Positions 25,693-35,444 of a stretch of DNA of 64,000 nt are shown here, in pieces. The DNA is taken from NCBI RefSeq assembly GCF_024733015.1, contig NZ_JANKJG010000007.1:1-64000 (forward strand), read 5' to 3'. The notes under the pieces are model-generated. The model had not been told where the DNA came from and did no database searches. It saw nothing but the letters and a program-made list of their open reading frames with translations. The position numbers were made by a program, and so were the translations under genes. Origin of the DNA: Pseudosulfitobacter koreensis (GTDB taxonomy: Bacteria; Pseudomonadota; Alphaproteobacteria; Rhodobacterales; Rhodobacteraceae). The first letter of the stretch is position 1. Each line of letters starts with the position of its first letter.

Positions 25693-26694
25693 ATGCGCAA
25701 TTTTGACTATCACCGCCCGACCGACATCGCCGCCGCCATCGAAGCCGCCCGCGCGGATGGCGCCGAAATCCTTGCCGGGGGCACCACCATGGTCGATCTG
25801 ATGAAGATCGGGGTGTGGGAGCCGCAGGCGCTTGTCGACATCACCTCGCTCAGCGAACTCGAAGGCTATGACGTGGGTTCCGACCGCATCACCTTCGGAG
25901 CACTTGCCCGCATGGCCGAGGTTGGCGACGACGACGCGCTGAAAACCGCGGCACCCGTGTTGACGGAATCCCTGTGGAAAGCAGCCAGCCCGCAACTGCG
26001 CCACGCCGCACGACTGGGTGGCAACATCCTGCAACAGACCCGCTGCCCGTATTTTCGCGACACCGCTTACGCCCAGTGCAACAAGCGCAACCCCGGCTCG
26101 GGCTGTGCCGCGCTCGACGGGGGCGAGACGAACCTGCACGCCATCCTGGGCGGCTCCGACGCCTGCGTGGCGATGTATCCCGGCGATTTTGCCCAGGCTC
26201 TCGTGGCCTTCGATGCCGAAGTCACCACCAAGGGGCCGGGCGGCGCGCGCACCATCCCCTTCGCCGACCTGCACGTCCTGCCCGGCGACACGCCGCACAT
26301 TGAAACGATCCTGAACCGGGGCGAGATCGTCACCGGCATCACCGTGCCCGTGACAGGGGCGTTGAAAGCCAGCCACTACCTCAAGGCGCGGGACCGCGAA
26401 AGCTATGCCTTCGCCAGCGCCTCTGCCGCCGTCGGCCTCGACATGGACGGCGACACGGTGCGTGACGCCCGCATCGCAATCGGCGGGGTTGCCGCGGTGC
26501 CATGGCGCGCCCGCGCAGCCGAGGACAGCCTGAAAGGCGGCCCCCTGACCGAAGAGACCGCCCGCGAGGCCGGACGCATCGCATTCGCCGATGCGGTCCC
26601 GCTCGAAGGTTCTGAGTACAAGATCAAACTGGGTGCCGACGTCGTTGCCGGTGCCCTGATGACCGCGCACGCACGCGCGACAGGAGGCGAATGA
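25693..26694 (+). CDS. paoB: PaoB-like FAD subunit
   Basis: 333 residues. The FAD-binding fold of xanthine-oxidase-type medium subunits includes ILAGGTTMVDLMKIGVWEP near residue 32. A Cys-rich insert (RCPYFRDTAYAQCNKRNPG, then SGCAA) is the extra [4Fe-4S] site characteristic of PaoB and absent from many relatives. The gene starts 3 bp after the paoA stop and ends in ATGATG, overlapping paoC by 4 nt. Confidence 0.88.
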   Translation: MRNFDYHRPTDIAAAIEAARADGAEILAGGTTMVDLMKIGVWEPQALVDITSLSELEGYDVGSDRITFGALARMAEVGDDDALKTAAPVLTESLWKAASPQLRHAARLGGNILQQTRCPYFRDTAYAQCNKRNPGSGCAALDGGETNLHAILGGSDACVAMYPGDFAQALVAFDAEVTTKGPGGARTIPFADLHVLPGDTPHIETILNRGEIVTGITVPVTGALKASHYLKARDRESYAFASASAAVGLDMDGDTVRDARIAIGGVAAVPWRARAAEDSLKGGPLTEETAREAGRIAFADAVPLEGSEYKIKLGADVVAGALMTAHARATGGE

Positions 26695-28952
26695 TGGCCC
26701 AGACAATCAACACCGCAGTCACCCGCACCGATGCCCCCCGCAAGGTCACCGGCACCGCGACCTACGCCGCCGACGTCCTGCCCGCGGGCATGTTGCACGG
26801 CGCGCTTGCCACATCCTCGATTGCCGTGGGAACGCTGACCAGCCTCGATACCAGCGCCGCCGAGGCCGAACCCGGCGTCGTCGCGGTGCTGACCCACGAG
26901 ACCCTGCCCGACTACAAGACGGTCAAGGGATTCTACGCGGGCGGTCCCGGCTCTGCCAGCTTCTGGCCGATGGAAGGCCCCGAGATCAAATACGCAGGCC
27001 AGCCTATCGCATATGTCGTGGCCCAGACCGCCGCTGCGGCGCGGCGCGGGGCGCAGCTGATTTCGGCCGAGTACGAAGTCGGCACGCCGAACATCCACAT
27101 GGACCCCGCCGACAGTTTTGTCATCGGCGCGCAAGGCGACAACAAGGGCATGGTGACGACCAAGGGCGACATAGACGCCGGTCTCGCCGAAGCGGCCCAG
27201 ACCGTGGACGTCGAATACACCACGCCCTTCCAGCACCACAACCCGATGGAGATGTTCTCGGCCACGGCGGAGTGGCGCGGCGACAGGCTGACGGTCTGGA
27301 TGCCCTCGCAATCTGTGCGCACCCTGCGCGGCGGGATCGCCGCCGCCTACGATCTTCCCGAAACCTCGGTGCGGGTGATATCGCCATTTGTCGGCGGCGC
27401 GTTCGGCTCCAAGGCGGGGATCACCCCCTACACGATGTTGACGATTGCGGCGGCCAAGGCCGTCGGCGCCCCGGTGCGCCTCATCGTGACGCGTCCGCAG
27501 ATGTACACCGTGGCCACCTTCCGCCCCGAATCCGTGCAAAAGTTTCGTCTGGGTGCGGATGCCAACGGCAAGCTGACCGCCTTCGAGCATATCGAGATCG
27601 CCCAGACCTCGCAGTTCGATGCGGTGGTCAATCCCGGCACGCACATCACCCGCGCGATGTATGCCAGCCCGAATATCCATACTGAACAGCGCCTTGCACG
27701 CTCCGACACCAACACCGGCGGCTTCATGCGCGCCCCGAACGAGATGCAGACGTTCTTCGGCCTCGAACAGGCGATGGACGAACTGGCGCACAAGGTCGGC
27801 GTCGATCCCGTCGAGATGCGCCGCGTCAACGACACCGACCGCCATCCGGTCGAAGACGTGCCGTTCTCGTCGCGCTCGCTGATGGAATGTTACGATTCCG
27901 TCTCGGAAGGTTTCGGCTGGCAGAACCGCACGCCCGAGCCGGGCAGCATGACTGACGGCGACTGGCTTGTCGGCTACGGCTGTGCGACCGCGACCTATCC
28001 GACGAACATCCTGGCCTCGAATGCGCGGGTCCGGATGCAGGGCACCGGCAACGCCTATATAGAACTGGCCGCGCACGATGTGGGCACCGGCAGCTACACC
28101 ATCTTCGCCCAGATCGCCGCGGCACGCCTCGGCCTGCCGGTGGGCGCCTGCGACGTGGTCATGGGCGAGGCGGACCTGCCCGTGGCGCCGCTCTCGGGCG
28201 GCTCGACCACCGCCGCCTCGGCGGGCTCCGCCGTGCACGACGCCTGTTTGCGCATCGCGCGCATGGTCGCCACCGAAGTCACCGCCCGGTCCGAAGGGCC
28301 GCTTGCCGGTCTCGACCCCGCGCAGGTTACCCTGGACGACGGCGTGCTGCGCGGACCGGGCGGTCAAAGCCAGCCTCTGGTCGAAGCGCTTGCCGCCACG
28401 GCTGCGGGCGAGGTCGAGGCGGTCGGTGAATTTCGCCACCCGGCCCTGACCGACCAGCTTATCCGCGCCACTTTCGCGGGCGGTTACGGCACCGCCGGGC
28501 CGGTCACGCCGGAATTCGCGATGTTCGCCTTCGGCGCGGAAATGGCAGAGGTCCACGTGCACCGCTGGACCCATGAAATCCGGGTGCCGCGCCTGCACGG
28601 CTCTTTCGCCGCCGGTACGATCCTAAACCGCAAGACGGCCCATTCGCAACTGATGGGCGGCATGGTCTGGGGCATCGGCTCGGCGCTCCACGAGATCACC
28701 GAGGTCGACAAGCCGCGCGCCCGTTTCCTGAACGCGAACATCGCCGAATACCTGATCCCGGTGAACGCCGACGTGCGCGAGGTCCGTGTCGAGATGCTGG
28801 ACGAGCAGGACGATTATGTGAACCCGCTGGGCGTCAAGGGCATCGGAGAGCTTGGCATCGTCGGCACCGCCGCCGCGATTGCCAATGCGGTCCACCACGC
28901 CACCGGCAAACGCCTGCGCAAGCTGCCGATCCGGATGTCCGATCTGGTCTGA
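26691..28952 (+). CDS. paoC: PaoC-like molybdenum cofactor-binding subunit
   Basis: 753 residues, normal for the catalytic subunit. It starts at the ATG at 26691 or 26694, with AGGAGG just upstream. It has the aldehyde oxidase/xanthine dehydrogenase a/b hammerhead domain (about 10-120) and Moco-binding domains: VGGAFGSK, then TGGFMRAPNEMQ, and the catalytic Glu in GVKGIGELGIVG near the C-terminus. It should carry molybdopterin cytosine dinucleotide and oxidise aldehydes with electrons passed through PaoB and PaoA. No dedicated XdhC/PaoD chaperone gene is seen directly downstream. Confidence 0.9.
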   Translation: MMAQTINTAVTRTDAPRKVTGTATYAADVLPAGMLHGALATSSIAVGTLTSLDTSAAEAEPGVVAVLTHETLPDYKTVKGFYAGGPGSASFWPMEGPEIKYAGQPIAYVVAQTAAAARRGAQLISAEYEVGTPNIHMDPADSFVIGAQGDNKGMVTTKGDIDAGLAEAAQTVDVEYTTPFQHHNPMEMFSATAEWRGDRLTVWMPSQSVRTLRGGIAAAYDLPETSVRVISPFVGGAFGSKAGITPYTMLTIAAAKAVGAPVRLIVTRPQMYTVATFRPESVQKFRLGADANGKLTAFEHIEIAQTSQFDAVVNPGTHITRAMYASPNIHTEQRLARSDTNTGGFMRAPNEMQTFFGLEQAMDELAHKVGVDPVEMRRVNDTDRHPVEDVPFSSRSLMECYDSVSEGFGWQNRTPEPGSMTDGDWLVGYGCATATYPTNILASNARVRMQGTGNAYIELAAHDVGTGSYTIFAQIAAARLGLPVGACDVVMGEADLPVAPLSGGSTTAASAGSAVHDACLRIARMVATEVTARSEGPLAGLDPAQVTLDDGVLRGPGGQSQPLVEALAATAAGEVEAVGEFRHPALTDQLIRATFAGGYGTAGPVTPEFAMFAFGAEMAEVHVHRWTHEIRVPRLHGSFAAGTILNRKTAHSQLMGGMVWGIGSALHEITEVDKPRARFLNANIAEYLIPVNADVREVRVEMLDEQDDYVNPLGVKGIGELGIVGTAAAIANAVHHATGKRLRKLPIRMSDLV

Positions 28953-28955
28953 GGC

Positions 28956-29234
28956 TCAGAACGTGTCGAATTCAGGCACGTTGCCCAAGCGAACGATAAA
29001 CGCAGGCTCGCCCACCTCGCCCGAGGCGGGGTCCTCGATCACCGAATAGGCATCGGCCCCGGCACAGGCATCCGAGCGGCACTCGCGCTCGGCCCGTTCG
29101 CGGGCCTGTTCGGCCGAGGTGTATTGAAACTGCTTGTCGATCTGCAGGCTGGGCTGACCCCGACCGGATGATTTTTCCACATAGGTCTGGCAGATGTAAC
29201 GGACCTTGGGCGCGGTTTCACTGTCGTCGGTCAT
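28956..29234 (-). CDS. Small hypothetical protein, 92 residues
   Basis: Starts at the ATG at 29234 (MTDDSETAPKVRYICQTYVE) and is convergent with paoC, with 3 bp between the two stops. It is acidic, without TM or signal peptide, and contains conserved-looking segments (QFQYTSAEQARERAERECRS, CAGADAY, VRLGNVPEFDTF). The three Cys and the regular helix suggest a folded cytoplasmic protein. It looks like a conserved small protein of Rhodobacterales, but no function is known to me. Confidence 0.6.
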   Translation of the reverse strand: MTDDSETAPKVRYICQTYVEKSSGRGQPSLQIDKQFQYTSAEQARERAERECRSDACAGADAYSVIEDPASGEVGEPAFIVRLGNVPEFDTF

Positions 29235-29382
29235 TCGTGTGGTCCTGATTTGTTCTTGCAACATGCCGGGGGATGCTTGGCAGGGTTGCGGGGCTTTGTC
29301 TACCGGCGCGAGTGGGGGGCAGGTGGGCTGCATGCGGCCCCTTCGGTCTTGTGGGTCGAAGGGGCCGGGGCCAGCGGCGGTA

Positions 29383-29517
29383 CTATTTGGCTTTCTTGCC
29401 GCCAATCGACAGATCGTTCTTGCCCGCCAGGGAATTTGCCGTCGCCAATACCTTCGGCTTTTCCTGTTTGGGCTTCTTGGTTTCCTTGTTGCCGCGCTTG
29501 TTGTTGCCTTTAGACAT
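29383..29517 (-). CDS. Small, highly basic 44-residue protein
   Basis: MSKGNNKRGNKETKKPKQEK is followed by PKVLATANSLAGKNDLSIGG and a lysine-rich end. About a third of the residues are Lys/Arg, so it may bind nucleic acid. The ATG at 29517 follows GGACATTCC on the minus strand. It lies on the same strand as the 92-residue gene, 149 bp upstream of that start. Its Lys/Asn-rich composition differs from the GC-rich surroundings and supports a real small gene. Confidence 0.55.
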   Translation of the reverse strand: MSKGNNKRGNKETKKPKQEKPKVLATANSLAGKNDLSIGGKKAK

Positions 29518-29804
29518 GGAATGTCCTTCCAAAGTGCAGCGATCCGGTGCCGGGATGGCAGGGGCATGGCTGCGGTCGTGCACCGCACCAATCAGGGGGT
29601 CGTGCGGTGGTCTTTCGGTCTGAAAAAAGTGTCGTGCCGCTGCTGGTGGTCTGGCGCGGGACGCCTTTGGCAGCGCCCGGTTTCACCGCCACTGGGGCAG
29701 ATGTACTACACTGTGATAATGCGCCAAATCCCCGTCTCTTCAAGAGGTATTTCAGGATCGGCCAATCAGGCCCCCCGCCCAATGCGCAACAGATTGCCGA
29801 CGGC

Positions 29805-31040
29805 TCAGTCGGGGTCGAAAATCCCGTGCACGAAGGGCGCTGCATAGATCGCCACCGCGTCTTGCCGGGTCGGGCGCGCCGCGGCCCACTGGTGCTGGTC
29901 GATGGCACCGTTCAGGACCGCCAGAAGGCACTGGCTGGCGATGAACGGATCGACGTGACGCACTGACCCTTCGGCCATGCCGTCGAACATCATGCCCGCA
30001 AACCGCTGCGCCATCCGCTCGGACAGCTGCAGTACGTCGGGCCGCCGCTCGGGGGGCAGGGCCTGCATGGCGATGGTGCGCAGCAACGGAAAGCGCGCGT
30101 CGAACTGGATATGCAGCAGCGTGGCCATGCACGACGCGATGCGGTCCCACCAGGTGCCGGGGCTCTCCATCGCCATCGTCTGTGCGCGCGTTGTGCGTTG
30201 ATAGCTGCGGGTGAAGCAGGCCAGTACCAGCTCGTCCTTGCCGGCGAGATGATGGTAGAAACTGCCCTTCGACACGTTGAGACGTGCCGCGATCCCCTCG
30301 ACCGACGCACCGCGATAGCCGCGTTCGTTCAGCAGATGCGTCCCCGCCCGCAGATAGGCTTCGCGCCCGATCTCGCCGGTGTCATCCGGCCCTGTGTCCA
30401 GCGGCAGCACCTGCGGGGCCCAGGCGACACCCGCCGGGGCCAGCCCGTAGTCCATCAGCGCCATCAGCTGCGCCTGCACCCGCGTGAAATCCGAAACGGA
30501 ATAGTGCGGCGTCCAGATCCGCGACCAGTGCAGGATGTCCATCAGCACCTGCGCGCGGGCCGTATTGCGGGCCTGCTGATCGGGGTCCACCGAGGCGCCG
30601 AAAAAGCCTGCGACCCTGTCCAGCACCGCCCTGTAGCGCACAATCAGCGCGCCGCGCGCGGGGTCGTCCAGCGCACGCAGGTCCGACAGGCGGGTTTCGG
30701 GATGCGCCTCGGCGCGGCGGATGCGGGCGACAAGCGCGAAGTGCAGCGCGAACAGTCTGGCGACACGCGCACGCGGATCGGGTTCGGTGGCCGCCTCTGC
30801 CGCCATGTCGTCCAGCCGTCGGATCGCGCGTTCCAGGGTGGCTGCGGCCAGCAGGTCGCGGCGTTTGAAATAATGGGTGATCGACGTGGTGTTCAGGCCC
30901 ACGGCTTCGGCGACACTGACCAGCCTCAGCCCCTTCAACCCGTGGCTGTTGATCTGATCAGATGCCGCATCCAGGATCGTCTCGCGCCGCTTGTGATAGC
31001 GCAGCGTGGCTGCGTCGGACATGGCGGGGCCATCCGTCAC
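29805..31040 (-). CDS. Double TetR-family regulator (two TetR repeats in one chain)
   Basis: 411 residues made of two consecutive TetR/AcrR units. The first HTH is at about 18-65 (TILDAASDQINSHGLKGLRL, then SVAEAVGLNTTSITHYFKRR). The second is at about 225-275 (LRAGTHLLNERGYRGASVEG, then IAARLNVSKGSFYHHLAGKD). Each is followed by a helical ligand-binding-like region. A fused pair would give a pseudo-dimer with two DNA heads. Met-7 (MSDAATLRYHKR) is an alternative start. The gene lies 37 bp downstream of the large histidine kinase on the same strand. Confidence 0.85.
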   Translation of the reverse strand: MTDGPAMSDAATLRYHKRRETILDAASDQINSHGLKGLRLVSVAEAVGLNTTSITHYFKRRDLLAAATLERAIRRLDDMAAEAATEPDPRARVARLFALHFALVARIRRAEAHPETRLSDLRALDDPARGALIVRYRAVLDRVAGFFGASVDPDQQARNTARAQVLMDILHWSRIWTPHYSVSDFTRVQAQLMALMDYGLAPAGVAWAPQVLPLDTGPDDTGEIGREAYLRAGTHLLNERGYRGASVEGIAARLNVSKGSFYHHLAGKDELVLACFTRSYQRTTRAQTMAMESPGTWWDRIASCMATLLHIQFDARFPLLRTIAMQALPPERRPDVLQLSERMAQRFAGMMFDGMAEGSVRHVDPFIASQCLLAVLNGAIDQHQWAAARPTRQDAVAIYAAPFVHGIFDPD

Positions 31041-31077
31041 GAGGGGCAGGCACAGGCGGCGAAAGACACAAGCGCGC

Positions 31078-34000
31078 TCACAGCGGTATCCTGATCCAGA
31101 AATCGCTGCCTTCGCCGACCGCCGAATGCAGACCGACCGTGGCGTTCATCTGCTCGGCCATCGCCTTGGCGATGGACAGGCCCAGCCCGGTGCCCCCGAT
31201 CGAACTGGAATCCGACGAATCCACCCGAAAGAACTTTTCGAAGATCTGCTCGTGCAGCGCGGGGGGGATACCGCAGCCTTCGTCGATGATGTGAATGGTC
31301 ACGTCCGTCTCGGTGCCTTTGACATCGACCAGAACCTTGCCGTCCGCATCCGAGAACTTGATCGCGTTCGAGATGAAATTCGACATGATCTGAATGAAGC
31401 GGTCCCGGTCGATATCCACATCCACCTCCGGCACGTCAGGCGTCAGCGTCAGCGCGATCCGGTGCGTCTCGGCAAAGCCCTGATTGTCGGAAATCACCTG
31501 TTCCAGCAGTGGTTTCAACGCGTTGCGGGTGATGTTGAACCGCATGTTGCCGGAAATGGTGCGGTCGATGTCCAGCAGATCGTCGATCAGCGTGCGCAGC
31601 CTGTCGCTGTTGCGCAAGGACACCGCGACCATCTTTTCCACCTTTTCGGGCAGGGGGCCGATCAACCCGCTTTCGATCAGCTTCAGCGAGCCCTGGATCG
31701 ACGTCAGCGGCGTGCGCAATTCGTGGTTGATGGTCGAGATGAACTCCTTGGTCATCCGCTCGACACGTTTGCGTTCGGTGATATCGCGCGCGATGGCCAC
31801 GAACAGCCGCTCGTTGTTGCGCTGCACCTCGGCAAAGGCGAATTCGAGGGGGAAATCCACGCCCGACTTGCGCCGTCCCTGAATTTCATGCGCCTCGCGC
31901 CGCTGCGCCTCGGTCTGGTGCGAGAACTCAAGGTAAAGCTGCTTGAGCACATCCTTCTGGTCCTCGTGGAACAGAACCCCGAAATGTTTGCCCATCACCT
32001 CGGCCTCCGAGTGGCCGAACATGTTCTGCGCCGCCGCGTTGAAGGACCGTATGCGCCCCTTCATGTCCACGGTGATGATCCCGTCGACGATGTGGTTCAG
32101 GACCGTCTCGGCGTGCTGGGCCAGCTCCCTGACCTCCTGCTCCTTGCGGCGATCCTCTGTCACGTCAAAGTTCACGCCGGTGATCCGCGCGGGCGCGCCT
32201 TCCTTGTCGTAGATGATCTTCGAGACGCTCTTGACGATCCGCTCGCCGCGCGTGCTGTGGTTCACCCGGTATTCGTCGGCCAATATGCCCTTTGCCGGGT
32301 CGCGCGCCGCTTCGAACAACTGGTCGTTGCGCGGCACGTCGTCGGGGTGCAGACAACTTTTCCACCGTGCGGCGTTGATCTCGGTGCCGCGCGGGACGCC
32401 GTAGATGTCATAGACCGTGTCATCCCAGGTCGTCTCGTCGCTCTTGATGTTCCATTCCCAGACGCCGATGTGCCCGGTTTCCAGCGCCAGCCCCAGCCGT
32501 TCCAGCGTGCGTTCCAGAACGTCCGAACTGGTCTTGCGGTCGGTGATGTCCGACACGATCGCCATGAACCCGGTAAAGGCACCATTGTCATTCAGCGGGC
32601 TGCAGGTCACCGAAACCCAGATCTCGTCGCCCGCGCGCGTATAGGTCAGGAATTCGGCTTCGAACTTCTCGCGGTTGTTGAACGCCTTGCGGATCTGCGC
32701 GACGGTGACCGGGCTGGATTTGGCGCCAAAGAACAGATCGCCGGGGATCTTGCCCTTTACCTCTTCGGGCGCATAGCCCGAAATGCGCGTAAAGCCGTCG
32801 TTGACCCAGTCGATCTGTCCGTCGATATCGGTGATCATGATGCCATTGGTCGTCTGGCTTGCCACCTGCGAAAGCCGCGTCAGTTCACCGGCGCGCACCC
32901 GCACGCGGTCTTCCAGCGTGTCCTTGAGATGCGAAAGCGCGGCAAAGTCCTTTACGATATGGGTGCTCATTTCCTGCAGCGCATTCGATAGCATATCGTA
33001 CTCGATGATATTGCTCTTGGGAAACTGCGGCGGTCTTGGATCGCCCGAGGCGACCGCCTGCGTCACCGAATTGCCCAGTTGCGCCAGATTGCGCAGCGAC
33101 CGGGTGGTCAGTTGGCTGAGCAACTGCGCCAGAACGGTCGACAGCAGCATGATCGCCGCCAGCACCATCATCGCGGTCTTGCTGTAGTGCGTTAGCCTCG
33201 CGATCAGCGGCGCAACCGGATATTCCGCTGCGATGATATGCTGCGCCCCCGCCGCCGTTCCAGCCAACGTCACCGGCAGGAAGGTGACGTACCGGCTGTC
33301 TTGCGTGCGCTTCATCACGGCCATATCGCCCTGCGGCTCCCACGTCTGCATCTGCGCGCGCGGGTCGGGCGGCACATCGCCAATGCTGTAAAGCGCGCCG
33401 GTCGATGCGATCAGATTGCCCCCCGCGTCCAGCAGGCCGAACACCACATCGCCCTGCAATTCCACCAGCGCATTGACCCTGACCGACGCTGCGCGCAGCG
33501 CGATCTGGGTGGCTTCGGGCGTGGCCGCACCCTCCGACGCTTCCTCCAGCTCCTCGCGGGTCAGCGCCAGCATCAACTGCAGGCTTTCGGAAATCTTCGC
33601 CTCTTCCGAGGCATACAGATTGCGGCTGCCCGGCACGATCAGCGCCACGCCGATCACCGTGACCAGAAACATCAGAACCGCGAACACGATGCCGGTATAG
33701 GACACGCGCGTCGGTCTGAACCAATGGCTGAGCGGGCTGAGCGTGATGCCGACCACGATGAAGGTGGCGATGGTCGCATTCATCACGCCATTGGCGGATT
33801 GCTTCAACGCGATCATGAACGCCGTATCAAACGGCAGATCCAGCACGAAGCGATACACCAAAAGCACCAGCGGGCCGCCGACCAGCACCCAAAACGCCGC
33901 ATCCGACAGCGCCATATTTCTCAAACGGCGGGTCGCAAGGCTGACAAAGATCACCTCGCACAGCATCACCGCCAGCACATAGGGGTGGCCCCAGTTCAGC

Positions 34001-34209
34001 CAGGTAAAGGCTCCGCCAGCAAAGGCCACCGCCAGCGCGGGCACCAAACCCAGAAAGCGCAGGGCCAGCAGGGTTGCCACAGAGCCAAAGATAAAGGCCA
34101 CCGAGAACGAAATCTGCAAATCGGTGTAATTGCCGACAATCGCGGCAATCATCAGCACAACGGTCGCGGCCACGGTCTGCATGGCGCTCGGCGAATTGAT
34201 TGGGCTCAT
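31078..34209 (-). CDS. Membrane-bound multi-PAS sensor histidine kinase
   Basis: 1,043 residues. The first ~170 residues form six to seven TM helices (a MASE-type sensor), followed by another TM (about 180-205), a probable periplasmic region and a TM near 345. Three PAS modules follow (ITDIDGQIDWVNDGFTRISG; WEWNIKSDETTWDD; TVDMKGRIRSFNAAAQNMFG). Next come a HisKA domain with the phospho-accepting His in FISTINHELRTPLTS near 820 and an HATPase with N and G boxes (MSNFISNAIKFSD, IDEGCGIPP, GGTGLGLSIAKAM). There is no receiver domain and no cognate response regulator next to it. The signal is unknown. Confidence 0.88.
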   Translation of the reverse strand: MSPINSPSAMQTVAATVVLMIAAIVGNYTDLQISFSVAFIFGSVATLLALRFLGLVPALAVAFAGGAFTWLNWGHPYVLAVMLCEVIFVSLATRRLRNMALSDAAFWVLVGGPLVLLVYRFVLDLPFDTAFMIALKQSANGVMNATIATFIVVGITLSPLSHWFRPTRVSYTGIVFAVLMFLVTVIGVALIVPGSRNLYASEEAKISESLQLMLALTREELEEASEGAATPEATQIALRAASVRVNALVELQGDVVFGLLDAGGNLIASTGALYSIGDVPPDPRAQMQTWEPQGDMAVMKRTQDSRYVTFLPVTLAGTAAGAQHIIAAEYPVAPLIARLTHYSKTAMMVLAAIMLLSTVLAQLLSQLTTRSLRNLAQLGNSVTQAVASGDPRPPQFPKSNIIEYDMLSNALQEMSTHIVKDFAALSHLKDTLEDRVRVRAGELTRLSQVASQTTNGIMITDIDGQIDWVNDGFTRISGYAPEEVKGKIPGDLFFGAKSSPVTVAQIRKAFNNREKFEAEFLTYTRAGDEIWVSVTCSPLNDNGAFTGFMAIVSDITDRKTSSDVLERTLERLGLALETGHIGVWEWNIKSDETTWDDTVYDIYGVPRGTEINAARWKSCLHPDDVPRNDQLFEAARDPAKGILADEYRVNHSTRGERIVKSVSKIIYDKEGAPARITGVNFDVTEDRRKEQEVRELAQHAETVLNHIVDGIITVDMKGRIRSFNAAAQNMFGHSEAEVMGKHFGVLFHEDQKDVLKQLYLEFSHQTEAQRREAHEIQGRRKSGVDFPLEFAFAEVQRNNERLFVAIARDITERKRVERMTKEFISTINHELRTPLTSIQGSLKLIESGLIGPLPEKVEKMVAVSLRNSDRLRTLIDDLLDIDRTISGNMRFNITRNALKPLLEQVISDNQGFAETHRIALTLTPDVPEVDVDIDRDRFIQIMSNFISNAIKFSDADGKVLVDVKGTETDVTIHIIDEGCGIPPALHEQIFEKFFRVDSSDSSSIGGTGLGLSIAKAMAEQMNATVGLHSAVGEGSDFWIRIPL

Positions 34210-34424
34210 CTGGAACTCGGCCTCAAAAGTCTCATTTATTATTCTTCATCAATTCTGTCGGCTGGAAAGCGCCAAGGGTCGTTCAAATCGTGCGGATTCT
34301 GAATGTGCCAACGCGGCGGCATGGTCGGCTGTTGACAGAACCTGCTCGGATAAGTGGAAACATTTCCTTGGGATAGCGGCAACTGTTGCTTAAAGCAAGA
34401 CAGCGCAGGGTTGATTAAAACGGA

Positions 34425-35201
34425 TTAAATACGCGTCACGAAAACGCTCTGGTACAGCATTTCTGCCGGAACCTGGGAATCAAGGAATGCAATGTCATAG
34501 GCATCGCGCCCCACGGCGATGATCGCGGTGGAATCGGCGCTGCACATCCCCGTGGCGTCTACCATGTGCCAGTCTCCGTCCAGCCAGACCTCGGCGATGG
34601 CATGGAAGTCGGGCGGCATGATGTCGGGGCTATAGGCCGCGACCATCCGCGCCGGGATCTGTGCGGCCCGCACCATCGTGCACATCAGGTGGGCATAGTC
34701 GCGGCACACGCCCTGACGCCCCGCAAAGGTTTCCAGCACGTTGGTGTCCGCATCCGAACTGCCGGGCACATAGGTCAGGTTGGCCTCGATCCAGCTGCGC
34801 ATCGCGGCGACCTTCTGACCGCCCTGCAGATTGCCAAAGCGTTTCTCGACGAACGCCCCGAACTTGTCGGACTGGCAATAGCGCGAGGGCCGCAGGTACG
34901 GTGCCACCTCGGCAGGGATCAGATGCACGGGAACCGCGCTCAACCGCTCCAATGCGACGGGCTGGCGGGTCACGTCCACCTGTGCTTTGTAGCTCATGCT
35001 CAGCTCGTTCCACGGCACCTGCGCCCAGACCCGCTGACCCACGCCGGAATCGCCCGCAATGCGGTTGATCGGAATATCCCCGACATAAAGGTTTTCATAG
35101 GTGACCGTCTGGCCTGCGCATTTCGCGGCTTCGATGGTCAGGAAAATCGTGTTGGGCCGCGTGAAACGGTATTGCATCGCAACGTCGATCTGAATGCGCA
35201 T
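34425..35201 (-). CDS. Transglutaminase-like cysteine protease
   Basis: 258 residues from the ATG at 35201 (MRIQIDVAMQYRF); the open frame continues far upstream but only as antisense of the epimerase gene. The core has Cys in GRQGVCRDYAHLM, His in PPDFHAIAEVWLDG and Asp in WHMVDATG, the Cys-His-Asp triad of bacterial transglutaminase/SgpP-type domains, with an N-terminal beta-sandwich. Cytoplasmic, function unknown. Adjacent to a divergent epimerase gene. Confidence 0.82.
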   Translation of the reverse strand: MRIQIDVAMQYRFTRPNTIFLTIEAAKCAGQTVTYENLYVGDIPINRIAGDSGVGQRVWAQVPWNELSMSYKAQVDVTRQPVALERLSAVPVHLIPAEVAPYLRPSRYCQSDKFGAFVEKRFGNLQGGQKVAAMRSWIEANLTYVPGSSDADTNVLETFAGRQGVCRDYAHLMCTMVRAAQIPARMVAAYSPDIMPPDFHAIAEVWLDGDWHMVDATGMCSADSTAIIAVGRDAYDIAFLDSQVPAEMLYQSVFVTRI

Positions 35202-35444
35202 CCGGTTGTCCCTCTGGCCATGAGTGCAGCTTGGCCGTGCAGACGGCGCTGGATCCCAACATAAACTGCGGCGCGCGGAATGCGAGCAAACAGGCAAGAC
35301 TGCGCAACCTGCCGTGTCAGGGTGTTGCATTACGGACGAGGCGCCCGATAGTGATCCCGCACCACAAGGAGACGCCCAGGCAATGAATTGCGATCTGACG
35401 ACGCACCCGCAGGCCCCGGTCTGCCCCGGCCGGGCCGCGCTGCG

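Noticed and set aside
26403-28598. 731-codon open frame on the minus strand
   Set aside because: Antisense of paoB/paoC, which have clear cofactor motifs; the long frame comes from high third-position GC.
31006-32991. 661-codon open frame on the plus strand
   Set aside because: Antisense of the histidine kinase, without domain motifs.
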